A model generated the notes under the pieces. The model saw only the letters and a list, made by a program, of their open reading frames with translations. It was not told where the DNA came from and ran no database searches. This document shows, piece after piece, positions 21,498 through 31,487 of a stretch of 64,000 nucleotides of DNA. This DNA is from Cladobotryum mycophilum (Eukaryota > Ascomycota > Sordariomycetes > Hypocreales > Hypocreaceae), in assembly GCA_036429605.1 (NCBI GenBank), contig CM071589.1:7580444-7644443 (forward strand), given 5' to 3'. The translations under genes were made by a program, and so were the position numbers. How positions within the stretch are numbered: position 1 is the first letter of the stretch; each line of letters starts with the position of its first letter.

Positions 21498-22585
21498 ATG
21501 GCGTGGCTTGCCTACAATCCCGTCTCCAAAGACGACCAAGACAATGATCTTGAGGATACTGTCCACGAACGCCGGCAGCGCGCTTCATCTCTGTTTAAAA
21601 CTGTGTCTGAATGGGGATGGGTGTTCTCAACATTTGCCTTTGCTATTCTCTCCCTAGTTCTTGTTCTTGACAGGAGAAACAATGCTAGTGCTACTGGATT
21701 TGACGTTGGCTCTCTGACAGATTTAGGTAAGTGCTTGACTTTGATCTCCTAACCCGGGAACCCACTGACGTGCAATATTAGGCATCGCGAGAGAGGCTAT
21801 TAAAACCGAAGTGCGACGATTTACGGGTGCAATCATTATTCTTTCGGACGGCTCGATTACAAGAAAGATCGAAGGAACACAATATGTTGGTCCGGCAAGC
21901 CCTAATATCGACGCTGCCTGGGACGATCTGCTGCTCGGTAAGACCTACATGTCTTGATGGCAGCTGTATAACTTGGGATGCGATGGCTAATTGGGCGATA
22001 GCGAGAGAGATGGGCTTACACGAAGATGAAGCTGGACACTTGAAGGACTACACTCTTAAAAACAACAAGGGAAACTACATCATTAGGTATTGTGCTCTGC
22101 AGAGTAGCGCTGGATAATCCATGCTAACGATGTGGTATCAGTTTACACGTATCACACTCTCTCCATTGCATCGTACGTTTCTTGAATTTTTACTAACGTC
22201 GAAGCTCCTACTAAAACCTTCACAGAACATGCTTCGGCGCCATGTAGACTTTCAATATTACTATGGCAACGGCAGTAGCCTACCTGAGTTTTATCGTACG
22301 CATATTGGTAAGTAATCGTTATTTAAATGCCTATAGACTTCTCTAATGCTTACAGATCATTGTCTCGACCACATTCGTCAATCGATAGAGTGTTCATCAG
22401 ACATCACGCCAGTTACATGGTCTTGGTCTGATGCTCTTCAGCTTCCAACATCTAGTACCGATCTACCTCATACATGCCGTAGTCACTCTCATCTACGTGA
22501 CTGGGCCATGAAACTAAGAGTAAATGCCCATAAAGATGGTGTGGCTGGGCCGTTTACATCTGATAAGAATCACCATCATAAGTAG
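21498..22585 (+). CDS. UstYa/DUF3328 family protein 7
   Basis: Six exons: 21498-21726, 21782-21937, 22002-22086, 22142-22172, 22226-22307, 22356-22585; 270 residues with exact phase closure (1-1-2-0-1). The transmembrane helix is at residues 38-58. Then IDAAWDDLLL, first motif HSLHC in a 31-nt exon, NMLRRHVDFQYYY, second motif HIDHC followed by LDHIRQSIECSSDITPVTW, and HTCRSHSHLRDWA. The C-terminus is histidine rich (KNHHHK). Exon lengths and phases match member 5 almost one for one. It is the rightmost gene of the block. Beyond it lie only LTR-like sequence and a transposon-split pseudogene, so the cluster ends here or was cut here. Confidence 0.88.
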
Positions 22586-22695
22586 ATCTAATAGCATTTA
22601 TTTTATAGATATGCGAATTAAAGTGTTTTTAAGGCTGCAAATACAATAGGAGGTAAAATAGGTATTACAGGATCTGTTATATAACAATTTTAGAG

Positions 22696-23030
22696 GTGTA
22701 ACGCTATAAATGTCCGGAAGTAAACGCTTACTAACATCGTGATCCCACGTCACGACATCCGGTAATACCTTATACCCCGGATTGGATAAGCCTCGGCCTG
22801 ACGAACTAATCGGAAAGGATCGGTATTAACACTACTGATTATCACTGATCAATTATCAGATTGGATCAGACTGATTATCACTGATCAATTATCAGATTGG
22901 ATCAGACTGATTATAACTGATCTATTTGTATAAAACCTTACAATTGTTATTATCTATCTGGATAGATAGCCAGTCGTTAATACAATTGTTTATTATTAGT
23001 ATCTGATATAGAACTGTAATACTTGAACCT
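22696..23030 (+). repeat. Probable solo LTR or LTR fragment
   Basis: The block starts TGTAACGCTATAAATGTCCGG, contains a TATA-like TATAAAACC at about 22930 and ends around GAACTGTAATA. It is non-coding, promoter-like, and related to the fragment at 11040-11110. No convincing target duplication was found. Confidence 0.4.
22835..22923 (+). repeat. 36-bp tandem repeat, about 2.4 copies
   Basis: 22835-22870 and 22871-22906 are identical (each begins CTGATTATCACTGATCAATT). A third partial copy follows with one change. It lies inside the LTR-like block. Confidence 0.8.
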
Positions 23031-23708
23031 ATTGCTTAGCTTACCCTGATCTACTGCTAACATTAAAGCCACGATTTAGGTTGCCCTTGTTAGGAAACTC
23101 CCGGAACGTCATAGGAAGCTCATATTTCTCTTTATCTTTCTTCCCTCCCCAATTCCCAAAGTTAACGACCAGCTTCCTCAGCCTAACTACCAAAGCGACT
23201 AACCATTGGAGTAATTTTACACCAAAGGAGGATTCATGGAACATCAAACGTGGGTAGCCCGGAGGGAACTTCTGTACGTCTTTTACAAAGAGCCGAAATC
23301 GCTCTTCATAAGCCTTCAATGAGTCTGGTAAGCCCCTTGTGTACTGGCCAATTTCCCCCGAGAGGAAATAAGCGCCAATAATGGCAATATTGGTGCCCAT
23401 GCAGCTAAGGGGGACGCACAATAGGCTACATCACCAACCAATACAGCCCACCCTTTTGACCAGGCACTCAGAAGAACCTAAACAAACTCGGTGAAGTAGG
23501 AACCTTTTGTTTCTTTCATAGCGTCTAATAGCCTTGGAGCCTGCCATTCAGTGTCTTCGCATATCTTTGCTAGATTTACTTTTGAGCTTCGATACCCATC
23601 TCTGTGGCCTTCCGTAACTCGCCTGGGTGTGATCGGGTCATTAGATATGCCTGACCAATCTCCGGACTATGCCACCTTGTTATCATTAGACGCCCATCTG
23701 AAGCGTTG

Positions 23709-23849
23709 TGTTGAGACCTGTAAGGAACAACATTAGTCCGATCAGCGGGAGGTTAGGATATGAACATATAGAGGTCCTGGTCTCCGAGACAAGAGATAGA
23801 ACTTAGACTTGTAAATATATAGTTTTACACTATAACCTTGTTTCTAATA
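23709..23849 (+). repeat. 5' LTR of the Copia element
   Basis: 141 bp, starts TGTTGAGACC, ends TTTCTAATA. Aligned to the 3' LTR it differs mostly by C/T and G/A changes. The end CTAATA corresponds to CCAACA in the partner. Confidence 0.9.
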
Positions 23850-26800
23850 GGTTATAAGCCCGGCTACGCTTAAACAATAAAATAGTTAAGTTTCCTTTTA
23901 CCAAAACAAGGTATATCTCCTCGCTAAGAAAATGCTATGTTATTAAGGTACCTGTCTTAGACTAATATTTGGCCATTAATATTAGCTATTCTAAGAATGT
24001 TAGTCTAGGTAATAATATTCCTAATTATAACTAGATTAATTTATTAGTATTTAATAATAATAGGTATTTTTTTATTTAATATTACGCGCCTTATAACTCC
24101 TTGTATAAAAGTAACTAAAAAACAATCTGGCTAAACTGAAAAAACTGTTTCTTACTGTTAAGCCCCTTTACCTTATAATATCAATCTAATAAACCTCTGG
24201 CAGATTATTAGCTAGTATAGATAACTATAGCCTAATCCTTATATTATCCAATAGCTGGATTGACTGGAAAAAAAGATAATTAATATAATTAATATCTATA
24301 ACTTTAAAGACCTCCTTTAAAGAAACAAAAACTATCCTGTATAAAAAGTAAACGAAACCATCGATGAGTTTGATAATCGCGAAGGCCTCTGGGAAGATAG
24401 ATAAGTGCAAATTATAGCCTGGATCAGGTCCAGGGTAAGTACGTTAGTTAAGCCTAAAATCCAAGGCCTAGAGATAATCCAGAAGATTCTTAATAAACTA
24501 GAAAAGCATTATAAGCTATAAGGGAGCGCTATACTATTATAACTAGACTAGCGATACAATGATATTACTCTCGCCACCTGCAAGGATATAAAGGAATTTA
24601 CCTATAACTTACGGACAGCCTGAGAAGATATTAAAGCCCTGGACCTCTTCTATAAGATTAGCGAGCCTTAGTTTATCCTAAAGTTCCTTAATAACCTTAG
24701 ACCTACCTTTACCTTTTTCCTTACTATATTTAACCAATCCCATTTACTATTGCCAGAACAAGATAGCACTAGAGAAATAACCAAGGACACCGTAACCTTT
24801 AAAGCCATAGTAAATATAGTATTAAAAGCAGAACGCAGGAATAGACCTTCTAGAAAGGAGGAAAAGATTACCTTAGTGGCAATCAGGGCTAAAATAACCT
24901 ATAGCCACTGCTACTATCCTAGTCATTAAAAAGAAAAGTGCTAGAAACTATACCCCGAACTAAAGGCCGAACATAACCAGCACACACGCAATCGCCGGCG
25001 CTAAAAGCAAAGTTTAACAGAGCGCCAGAATAATAACATAAACTCTAATAAAAGCTTTATAACCACCGCTATGACTACCTTATAAAGGTTCTTCCTTATA
25101 ACTAATAACAGTTAAAGCCCTATAAAAAAGTTCTCTCTTATCGCTATTACCTATAGCCTGGCTCTAGTAAAAGCTACCGCCATAACCGCCAACCTTTTTA
25201 ATATTCATATCCTGGATAGCGGTGCCTCGTGTTATATAGTCTGTCAAAGACAGAACTTCTATACTATAGAACCGTATTAGAGATCTGCTGTAAAAGGTTT
25301 TGGTAATAGTCGGATATAACCTAAGGGCTCTAAAACCTATATATTATAGACAAAAACCCCCTCTAGATTTAAGGAACTATTGCTATCTTAAGCACTATAT
25401 ATACCAAATATAAGCTTTAACCTTATCTCTATATCTGCCTTAGATACTATAGATTATACAATAATGGTTTAAGGCGGGCGAGCTATAGTTATAAAAGGCT
25501 ATTATATCTTACTAATAGCCGTTAAACACTCTGGAATTTATATCGTAGACGAAAAGAAACTAAGCCTTATAGCGTTTAGGATAGCAGACTCGAAGCTAAA
25601 GCTCTAGCACGATCGGCTAAGCCACCTCAGTGAAAACGGCATTAAATAGCTGATGAAAATCGCCACGGGGATCAGACTAACGTTCTTAGGGGATGTCTAC
25701 GAGCCCTGTGTAGCAAGGAAGCAGAAGCAATAGCCCCACCTTGGCTTAGTCTTAAAAGGGATATACCCCTTAGAGAGCCTATATACAGATATCTTAGGCC
25801 TATTCTATGTTATGGCTATTAACGGTAACAGGTACTGGTCGGCCTTCCTGGACGATTTCACGAAGATAAGCTGGGTGTTCCCTATAGGGCTTAAATCTGA
25901 CTTTCTTTAGACCCTGCGATAGCTGCTAGACGAGCTGGAGATACCTACGCGGTACTGCTAATTCCTCCGACTAGACCTAGGAGGAGAAAATATTAGCTTT
26001 GAACTCTGGGCCTACTGTAATAATAAAGGCATTAAGATTATCCCTACTAGTACAGCGCAGTACGAACAGAATGGTGCTGTAGAAGCCCTTTACAGGGTCT
26101 TATTAGTTAAGCTAACACTAACGCTAATTAAAGGGAAAATAGACTTCCGCTAGTGGTTGTATATGCTAACGATAATTAATTACCTATGTATTATCTTTTT
26201 TTAAGTTAGCCTAGAGACTATGCTATATAAGGTCTAGTACGAGGATAGACCTAATTTAAGCCACTTACAGGTTTTAAGGTCTAAAGGGAAAGTTTTATTG
26301 CCTTTAAGCAAGATAAAAAAAATACTGCTAAAAGCTATTAACTATTAGCTCCTCGGGTACTAAGGAAACTAAAACTATATTGTTTTATAAGGTAATACGG
26401 TTAAAGTAACGCCTAATATTATTTTCTTTAAAACTACTAAGCTAGAACAGCCACGATCACTCCCGGAAGCCCAATAAACCATAAATCATAGTTATATTAA
26501 GCTACCTTACTTTTAATCAGCCAGTCAATTACAATAGGCTAGACTAACTAAACTACTAGACTTAATAACTATAATAGTACAAGAGACACCACTATTATCC
26601 TTTAATAAGTCTAAATCAAAAAAACTTATATACTATAATCGATTTAATCTATTATTTATATCGCTTTTATAGTCTCTGAATCAGAAAACTTAATAAACAT
26701 ATTCTAGCCCGGTAGCCGTATTATAAGATTAATAGGGTAACAATAGATTGCATTGGTTATGATTTATGCTAAATATGCTAAAGAACCTGACACCTACCGT

Positions 26801-28432
26801 TAGGCAGCTGACTCTATAGAATAGGAATAGTGGCTAAGAGCTATGATCGATGAAATTGACTTATTAAAAGAAAATTAAACCTAGGAGCTCGTAGACCTTT
26901 TATAGAACCGGAAAGCCCTACGAGGAAAATGGGTTTACAAGGTCAAACGGGATGTTAATAGCATAGTCAGCCGTTATAAAGCCTATTACGTGGTTAAGGG
27001 ATTCGACTAAAGGGAAAGCATTGACTACTACGAGACCTTTGCGTTAGTGGTTAAATCTATGACTTATAAGATAATATTCGCTTTAGCTACATCCGAAGAC
27101 CTAGAAATAGAGTAGATAGATGTAAAGACGGTTTTTTTATGGTACAGTGGATGAAGAGATTTATATATAGTAGCTAGAAGGCTTTAGCAATAAGACTAGT
27201 TAAGTCTATAAACTAAAGAAAGCTTTTTATAGCTTAAAGTAAGCGCCGTGGATCTAATATAAAACGCTCACCGATTTCCTTAGTATATTAGGCTTTGCCC
27301 TAATCCCCGCCGACGAAGTTATATTTATTGGAAAAGGAATGATAATAGTAATTTACGTGGATAATTTACTGCTTGTAGGGCCGGACAAAACCTAGATTTA
27401 GCGTATTAAAGATACCCTAGGCCAGGCCTATAAGATGATAGACCTTAGCCTGTGTTAGTATTACCTAGGTATTATAATCCGAAGGGATAGAGCCTAGTGT
27501 AAAATCTAGCTATTATAGAAAGCCTATATCAATAAAATCCTTTATAGATTTAGTATATAAGACTATAACCCAGTGCAAACCCTAATATAGCCAAACTCTA
27601 TAGACTATAATACAGACTAACAATCCACTATAAAAGAAAAGACTATTTTTACGCAAAAGGTTAGATTATTAATGTATGCTATGATGGGTACGCGACCTAA
27701 CATCGCATTCGCTGTCTCTTACTACAGCCGATTCCTCAATGACCTAAGGCTAAGCCACTACTAGTTACTTACCCGCATCCTACACTACATAAAAGAAACT
27801 AATAACTAGAGCTTATACTACAAGGGAAAGGCAAATAACCTACACGGGTATATAGATACTAACTACGTAAATAATAAAAGCTCTCGACGATCTACTGTAG
27901 GCTATCTTTTTAGCCTAGGATCAGGAGCTATTAACTGGCAATCAAAGAAATAGCCTACTATTGCATTATCTACGTGCAAGGCTAAATACATGGGCCATAC
28001 ACAGGCTGTAAAAGAGGCCATATGGCTACAGACGCTATTATAGTTATTTTTTCTAGGCCTAGGCTTTACTGATAAACTAATTATAATTTACATAAATAAC
28101 TAAAAAGCTATAAGCTTATTAAAAAACCTTAAATTCTATACTAAGACTAAGTATATTAATATCTAATACCACTTTATACGAGAAAAAATCACAGATAGTA
28201 TAGTTAGCCTAGCATATGTACTATTAGCTAATAAAATTACTAATAGTCTTATAAAACCACTAGTAATAAATGTTTTTTTTAAATTTAAATAAGTAATAGG
28301 GATTATATAAGGTTAGGTTAAGTATAGTGACCTATTATCTATTAGAGATATTAGCTTAAGTAAGAGTCTTAGAACCTACTTATAAGACAATCTGTTTACT
28401 GGAGCAGGAAGCCATAAAGTCTATATTAGGAT

Positions 28433-28652
28433 ATTTTAAATTAACCTTGATATACTGATCGCGTGAGAATACTAAGATCTATAAGGAATAACATTAGTCC
28501 AATTAGCAGGAGGTTAGGATATGTTTACTTAAGCAGGGAGCCACGAGGTTTATATTATATCATTTTAAATTAACCTTGACATACTGATCGAGTGGGAGTA
28601 TTGAGACCTATAAGGAATAACATTAGTCCGATCAGCGGGAGGTTAGGATATG
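28433..28652 (+). repeat. 129-bp offset tandem duplication at the 3' LTR boundary
   Basis: 28433-28523 and 28562-28652 are similar along their length (shared TTTTAAATTAACCTTGA and GGAGGTTAGGATATG). The first 54 bases of the LTR are therefore present twice, once as a truncated copy at 28470-28523 just inside the true 3' LTR. Confidence 0.75.
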
Positions 28653-28739
28653 AATATATAGAGGTCTTGGTCTTCGAGACAAGAGATAGAACTTAGACTT
28701 GTAAATATACAGTTTTACACCATAACCTTGTTTCCAACA
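28599..28739 (+). repeat. 3' LTR of the Copia element
   Basis: 141 bp, starts TATTGAGACC and ends TTTCCAACA, immediately followed by the CGTTG duplication. Homologous base for base in length to 23709-23849. Confidence 0.9.
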
Positions 28740-29763
28740 CGTTGTACATAGTAATAATATTTTTGTCCTCGCTCGAGCGAGCAATGCTATAGAAGCCACA
28801 GAATACACCTAGGGAGTGATAACTGTCACCAGGAAACAACTTCTTGCTGATTCCGGACCCTTGTCCATCTACTACAATAAACAAGTCAAAATATTCTAAG
28901 TCTCCATTCGAAAATGTGACTTTAACTGTATCTAGTGTATATTCGAAGTCCTCTACTGTCCACCCGAAACGATATGAGACTGTTCTCTCTGTAGCTTCGT
29001 ATAAGATTCTGACAACGGCTCCACGCATAATTTCGTATTCAGAAGTTATGGTCTGTCTTTGTTCATTGGCGCCATTATTACCGAAATACGCAGTTCTTTA
29101 CCGTTGCAATTGACGAATCTCAGTCTGAGCTCGTTAACACCTCGCTAAACAATTTCGGGGACTATACCCATACGTTGAGTTATAGCAACGCATTGCCTGC
29201 GAAGATCCAACTGCTAGCCGACATCTCGTAGCTAAGGAAAGCGCTCGATAATAGTACACGAGTAACCCAGTCACTGGAGCTAGAATGCGGCAGCCGACCC
29301 AGAAATCCCTCCGCCTGTGATGAGAACACGCAGGTGCTGCCGCACATCTGTAGGTACGCCTGAAGGGTGTAGTTTGCCTTCCATGGTCGGATTTCGTAGA
29401 TGCCTGCTTTGGAGAAAAAGAGTTCTGTACAGCATGGGTCTTGAAGAGAGTTTGAAATACCGTGAAAACATCCCCAGGTTCGTGGAACTGCTGGAGAGAA
29501 GGTTGATAGGCCAGTTATACATGAAGCGATCAGGCTCTTACCCTAGCTTTAAAGGTGCAGAGTGGATCCGCTGATACGTGGAAAGAAACAGAGCCGCGAA
29601 TACCCAGAGCAGCGCGGAGTAAATAGAACCGCCCTGCACTGCGCACATGAGAACGTCTAATGCCAACTATTTTTCTTTTTAAATCAGCTCACTTAGACAC
29701 AACACCTGTGTGAGAGTCCACTAAAGTCAAGCAGAGGCCCTGGGAGTGAATCCTCCTTTATTC

Positions 29764-30697
29764 TTACTCCATAAAGGCTGTGCTGGCTTCTTCCTCTAAC
29801 TTCCTCGCTTCTGCTACATCCGCAAGCACAGTCCTTGACTTTTTATCAATCCGGTCAATGGCATCCATCCCTAACGGCAGTCGCAGGACCTTTCCGCGTA
29901 ACTTCCCACCACTGCCCTCTCCAGTTATCACCTCAAACAGGCGATGAACCGCTTTATCTGGGTCACCAGGCTGCTTCCCAGTCATACCAGAAAATAGACC
30001 CAGTGTTTGGTCGACGACTGATCCTTTATATCCTTCTGGCAATGTTTTCTTAGGAGTTTGCAGCGCGTGTAGAAAATTTGTTCGGAATAAGCCAGGCTCA
30101 ACGATCAGTACTCCAATGCCAAACTCCTTCACCTCGAAGTATAGAGACTCTGACATTCCCTCCAGAGCGAACTTGGTTGCGCCATAGAGTCCGCCCGTTG
30201 CGTGCGAATCTTGCCCACCAACGCTGCTAACGTTTACGATAAACCCGCTTCGGCGAGTACGCATACCCGGCAAAACTCCTTGAGTAGTGAATAATGGGCC
30301 ATACACGTTGGTGCGGTATTGACGCAGAACTTCATCTTCACTAGAGCAAAATAAGTAATGCCCCCTTTGACGATTGAATAATTGCAAGGATTTAAACTTG
30401 CCTAAATTGTTCAATGCCACCGAGAATAGAATAACCAGCGTTGTTAACGAGAATGTCGATCTGTCCATAGATTTCCTCTGCATCTTGAACCTTCTTGACA
30501 ATACTCTGCTGTGGCTCTGTCATATCGACCTCAATGACATGACCACCTTTGTCGACTATTTCATGAACTGCATCTGCGGATGCATTCTTATTGCGAACCG
30601 AGCCGATTACGCGGTGCTTAGCCGCGAGGGCAATTCGAGCCAGAGCAAGCCCGAAGCCGTTTGATGCACCGGTAATAAGCCACACTGGGTTTGCCAT
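29764..30697 (-). CDS. Short-chain dehydrogenase/reductase (classical SDR)
   Basis: Two exons (minus): 30697-30402 and 30340-29764, 290 residues, no defects. The intron is GC-AG (donor GCAAGT); only this splice joins GGIEQF to SEDEVLRQYRTNVYGP in frame. Motifs of an NAD(P)-dependent classical SDR are all present: cofactor loop TGASNGFG (residues 8-15), NNAG near 88, catalytic Ser in NVSSVGG, YGATK for the catalytic Tyr/Lys pair, and EPGLFRTNF after it. The Arg in SVRNK after beta-2 suggests NADP preference. The substrate is unknown. It lies 380 bases from the FAD monooxygenase relic, so the two may once have belonged to one small oxidative pathway. Confidence 0.9.
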
Positions 30698-31487
30698 GAT
30701 TTATGTCTTGTGCGTTTACAGACTTTAACACGTAAAGTATGTTTGGATGACCTCGATTGTATAATGATAAAGAAAACTGGTTGTAATGCTCTCGTATAGA
30801 AGCAACAGGTTCATACCCGATCTTTATATTCATGCTGATGTTGAGGTGATGGAGATAGCGGAAATAGCGTTACCATTTTCACCTCGGATATGATTTCTTT
30901 AATATCAATGTCCTATCTACCCTTCCCAGGGCCCTTTCTCCTACTTTAGGCGGCGGAGTTGCCGGTTTAGGCTCGGAGGCGACATTCGGAGCGGCATACT
31001 CGGTCGGGGATAGGCGGTAAAAGTCACGACTTGAGACCGCAGCTGGAGGCCAAATCCCACCACCTATAGTATCCGATCGGTTTTGAACGCCGGGGCAGTT
31101 TTTCAAGACCAAGTATTGTTTTGCATCCCAAAATATCATCTATTTTCTTAATGATGACGTGAGGCACGAGCGTGCTACTATACCTGCTAACAAGTGTGGC
31201 ACACTAAGAAGAGCAGAACGGCGAACATGCAATATCAGAAAAGCCTCTGGATCTAGTTGCTTTTCTAACGCTAGAGTCTGCGTACGTAACCGTAATGTTG
31301 TCTCAAGATACAGCATTCACTTGTGCCAAGCTTAGGTGGTGTAGCTACGAGCTCGATGTAATGTCCTGCCAATTCCATTGCTCGCTGGAGAATAAAGGTG
31401 TCCCTCTTAACGTCATTCATCTCGAAATCAAGCGAGTCCGCATGGCTTAGACAAAGGGTGAGAAAGCAATGTGCCTTGACATTAGTC
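30698..31487. other. Intergenic region, no supported gene
   Basis: Upstream region of the SDR gene and 3' flank of the regulator pseudogene. No gene seen. Confidence 0.5.

Larger units (their letters stand above)
23709..28739 (+). mobile_element. Ty1/Copia LTR retrotransposon, complete in length but RIP-degraded
   Basis: 5,031 bp bounded by two 141-bp LTRs and flanked by the perfect 5-bp duplication CGTTG (23704-23708, 28740-28744). The internal region runs on the plus strand in Copia order with many TAA/TAG stops where Gln/Trp codons are expected. Landmarks: zinc-knuckle remnant near 24900; integrase YTDIFGPFSVMAINGNRYWS near 25780-25840; reverse transcriptase IDVKTVFL near 27118 and YVDNLLLVG near 27354; RNase H GTRPNIAFAVSYYSRFLND near 27690 and GYLFSLGSGAINWQSKK near 27900. 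Copia gene order (integrase before RT) is clear. It is not autonomous. Stops and the TA-rich composition fit repeat-induced point mutation. Confidence 0.93.
23041..29384 (-). pseudogene. FAD-dependent monooxygenase (UbiH/PHBH-like), split by a Copia element
   Basis: The N-terminal part lies right of the transposon: start ATG 29384, dinucleotide-binding motif VLITGGGISGSAAAF (about 29320-29280), decayed middle, then EYEIMRGAVVRILYEATERT, YRFGWTVEDFEYT, DGQGSGI and FPGDSYHSLGVF to about 28745. The rest lies left of it, from 23708 leftward: SDGRLMITRWHS, WQAPRLLDAMKE, the GD box in WAVLVGDVAYCASPL, then GTNIAIIGAYFLSGEI and the C-terminus to 23041. Besides the 5.0-kb insertion there are several stops and frameshifts on both sides, so the gene was or became non-functional independently. 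Such enzymes hydroxylate aromatic or polyketide substrates. The duplicated CGTTG occurs at both breakpoints. Confidence 0.85.
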
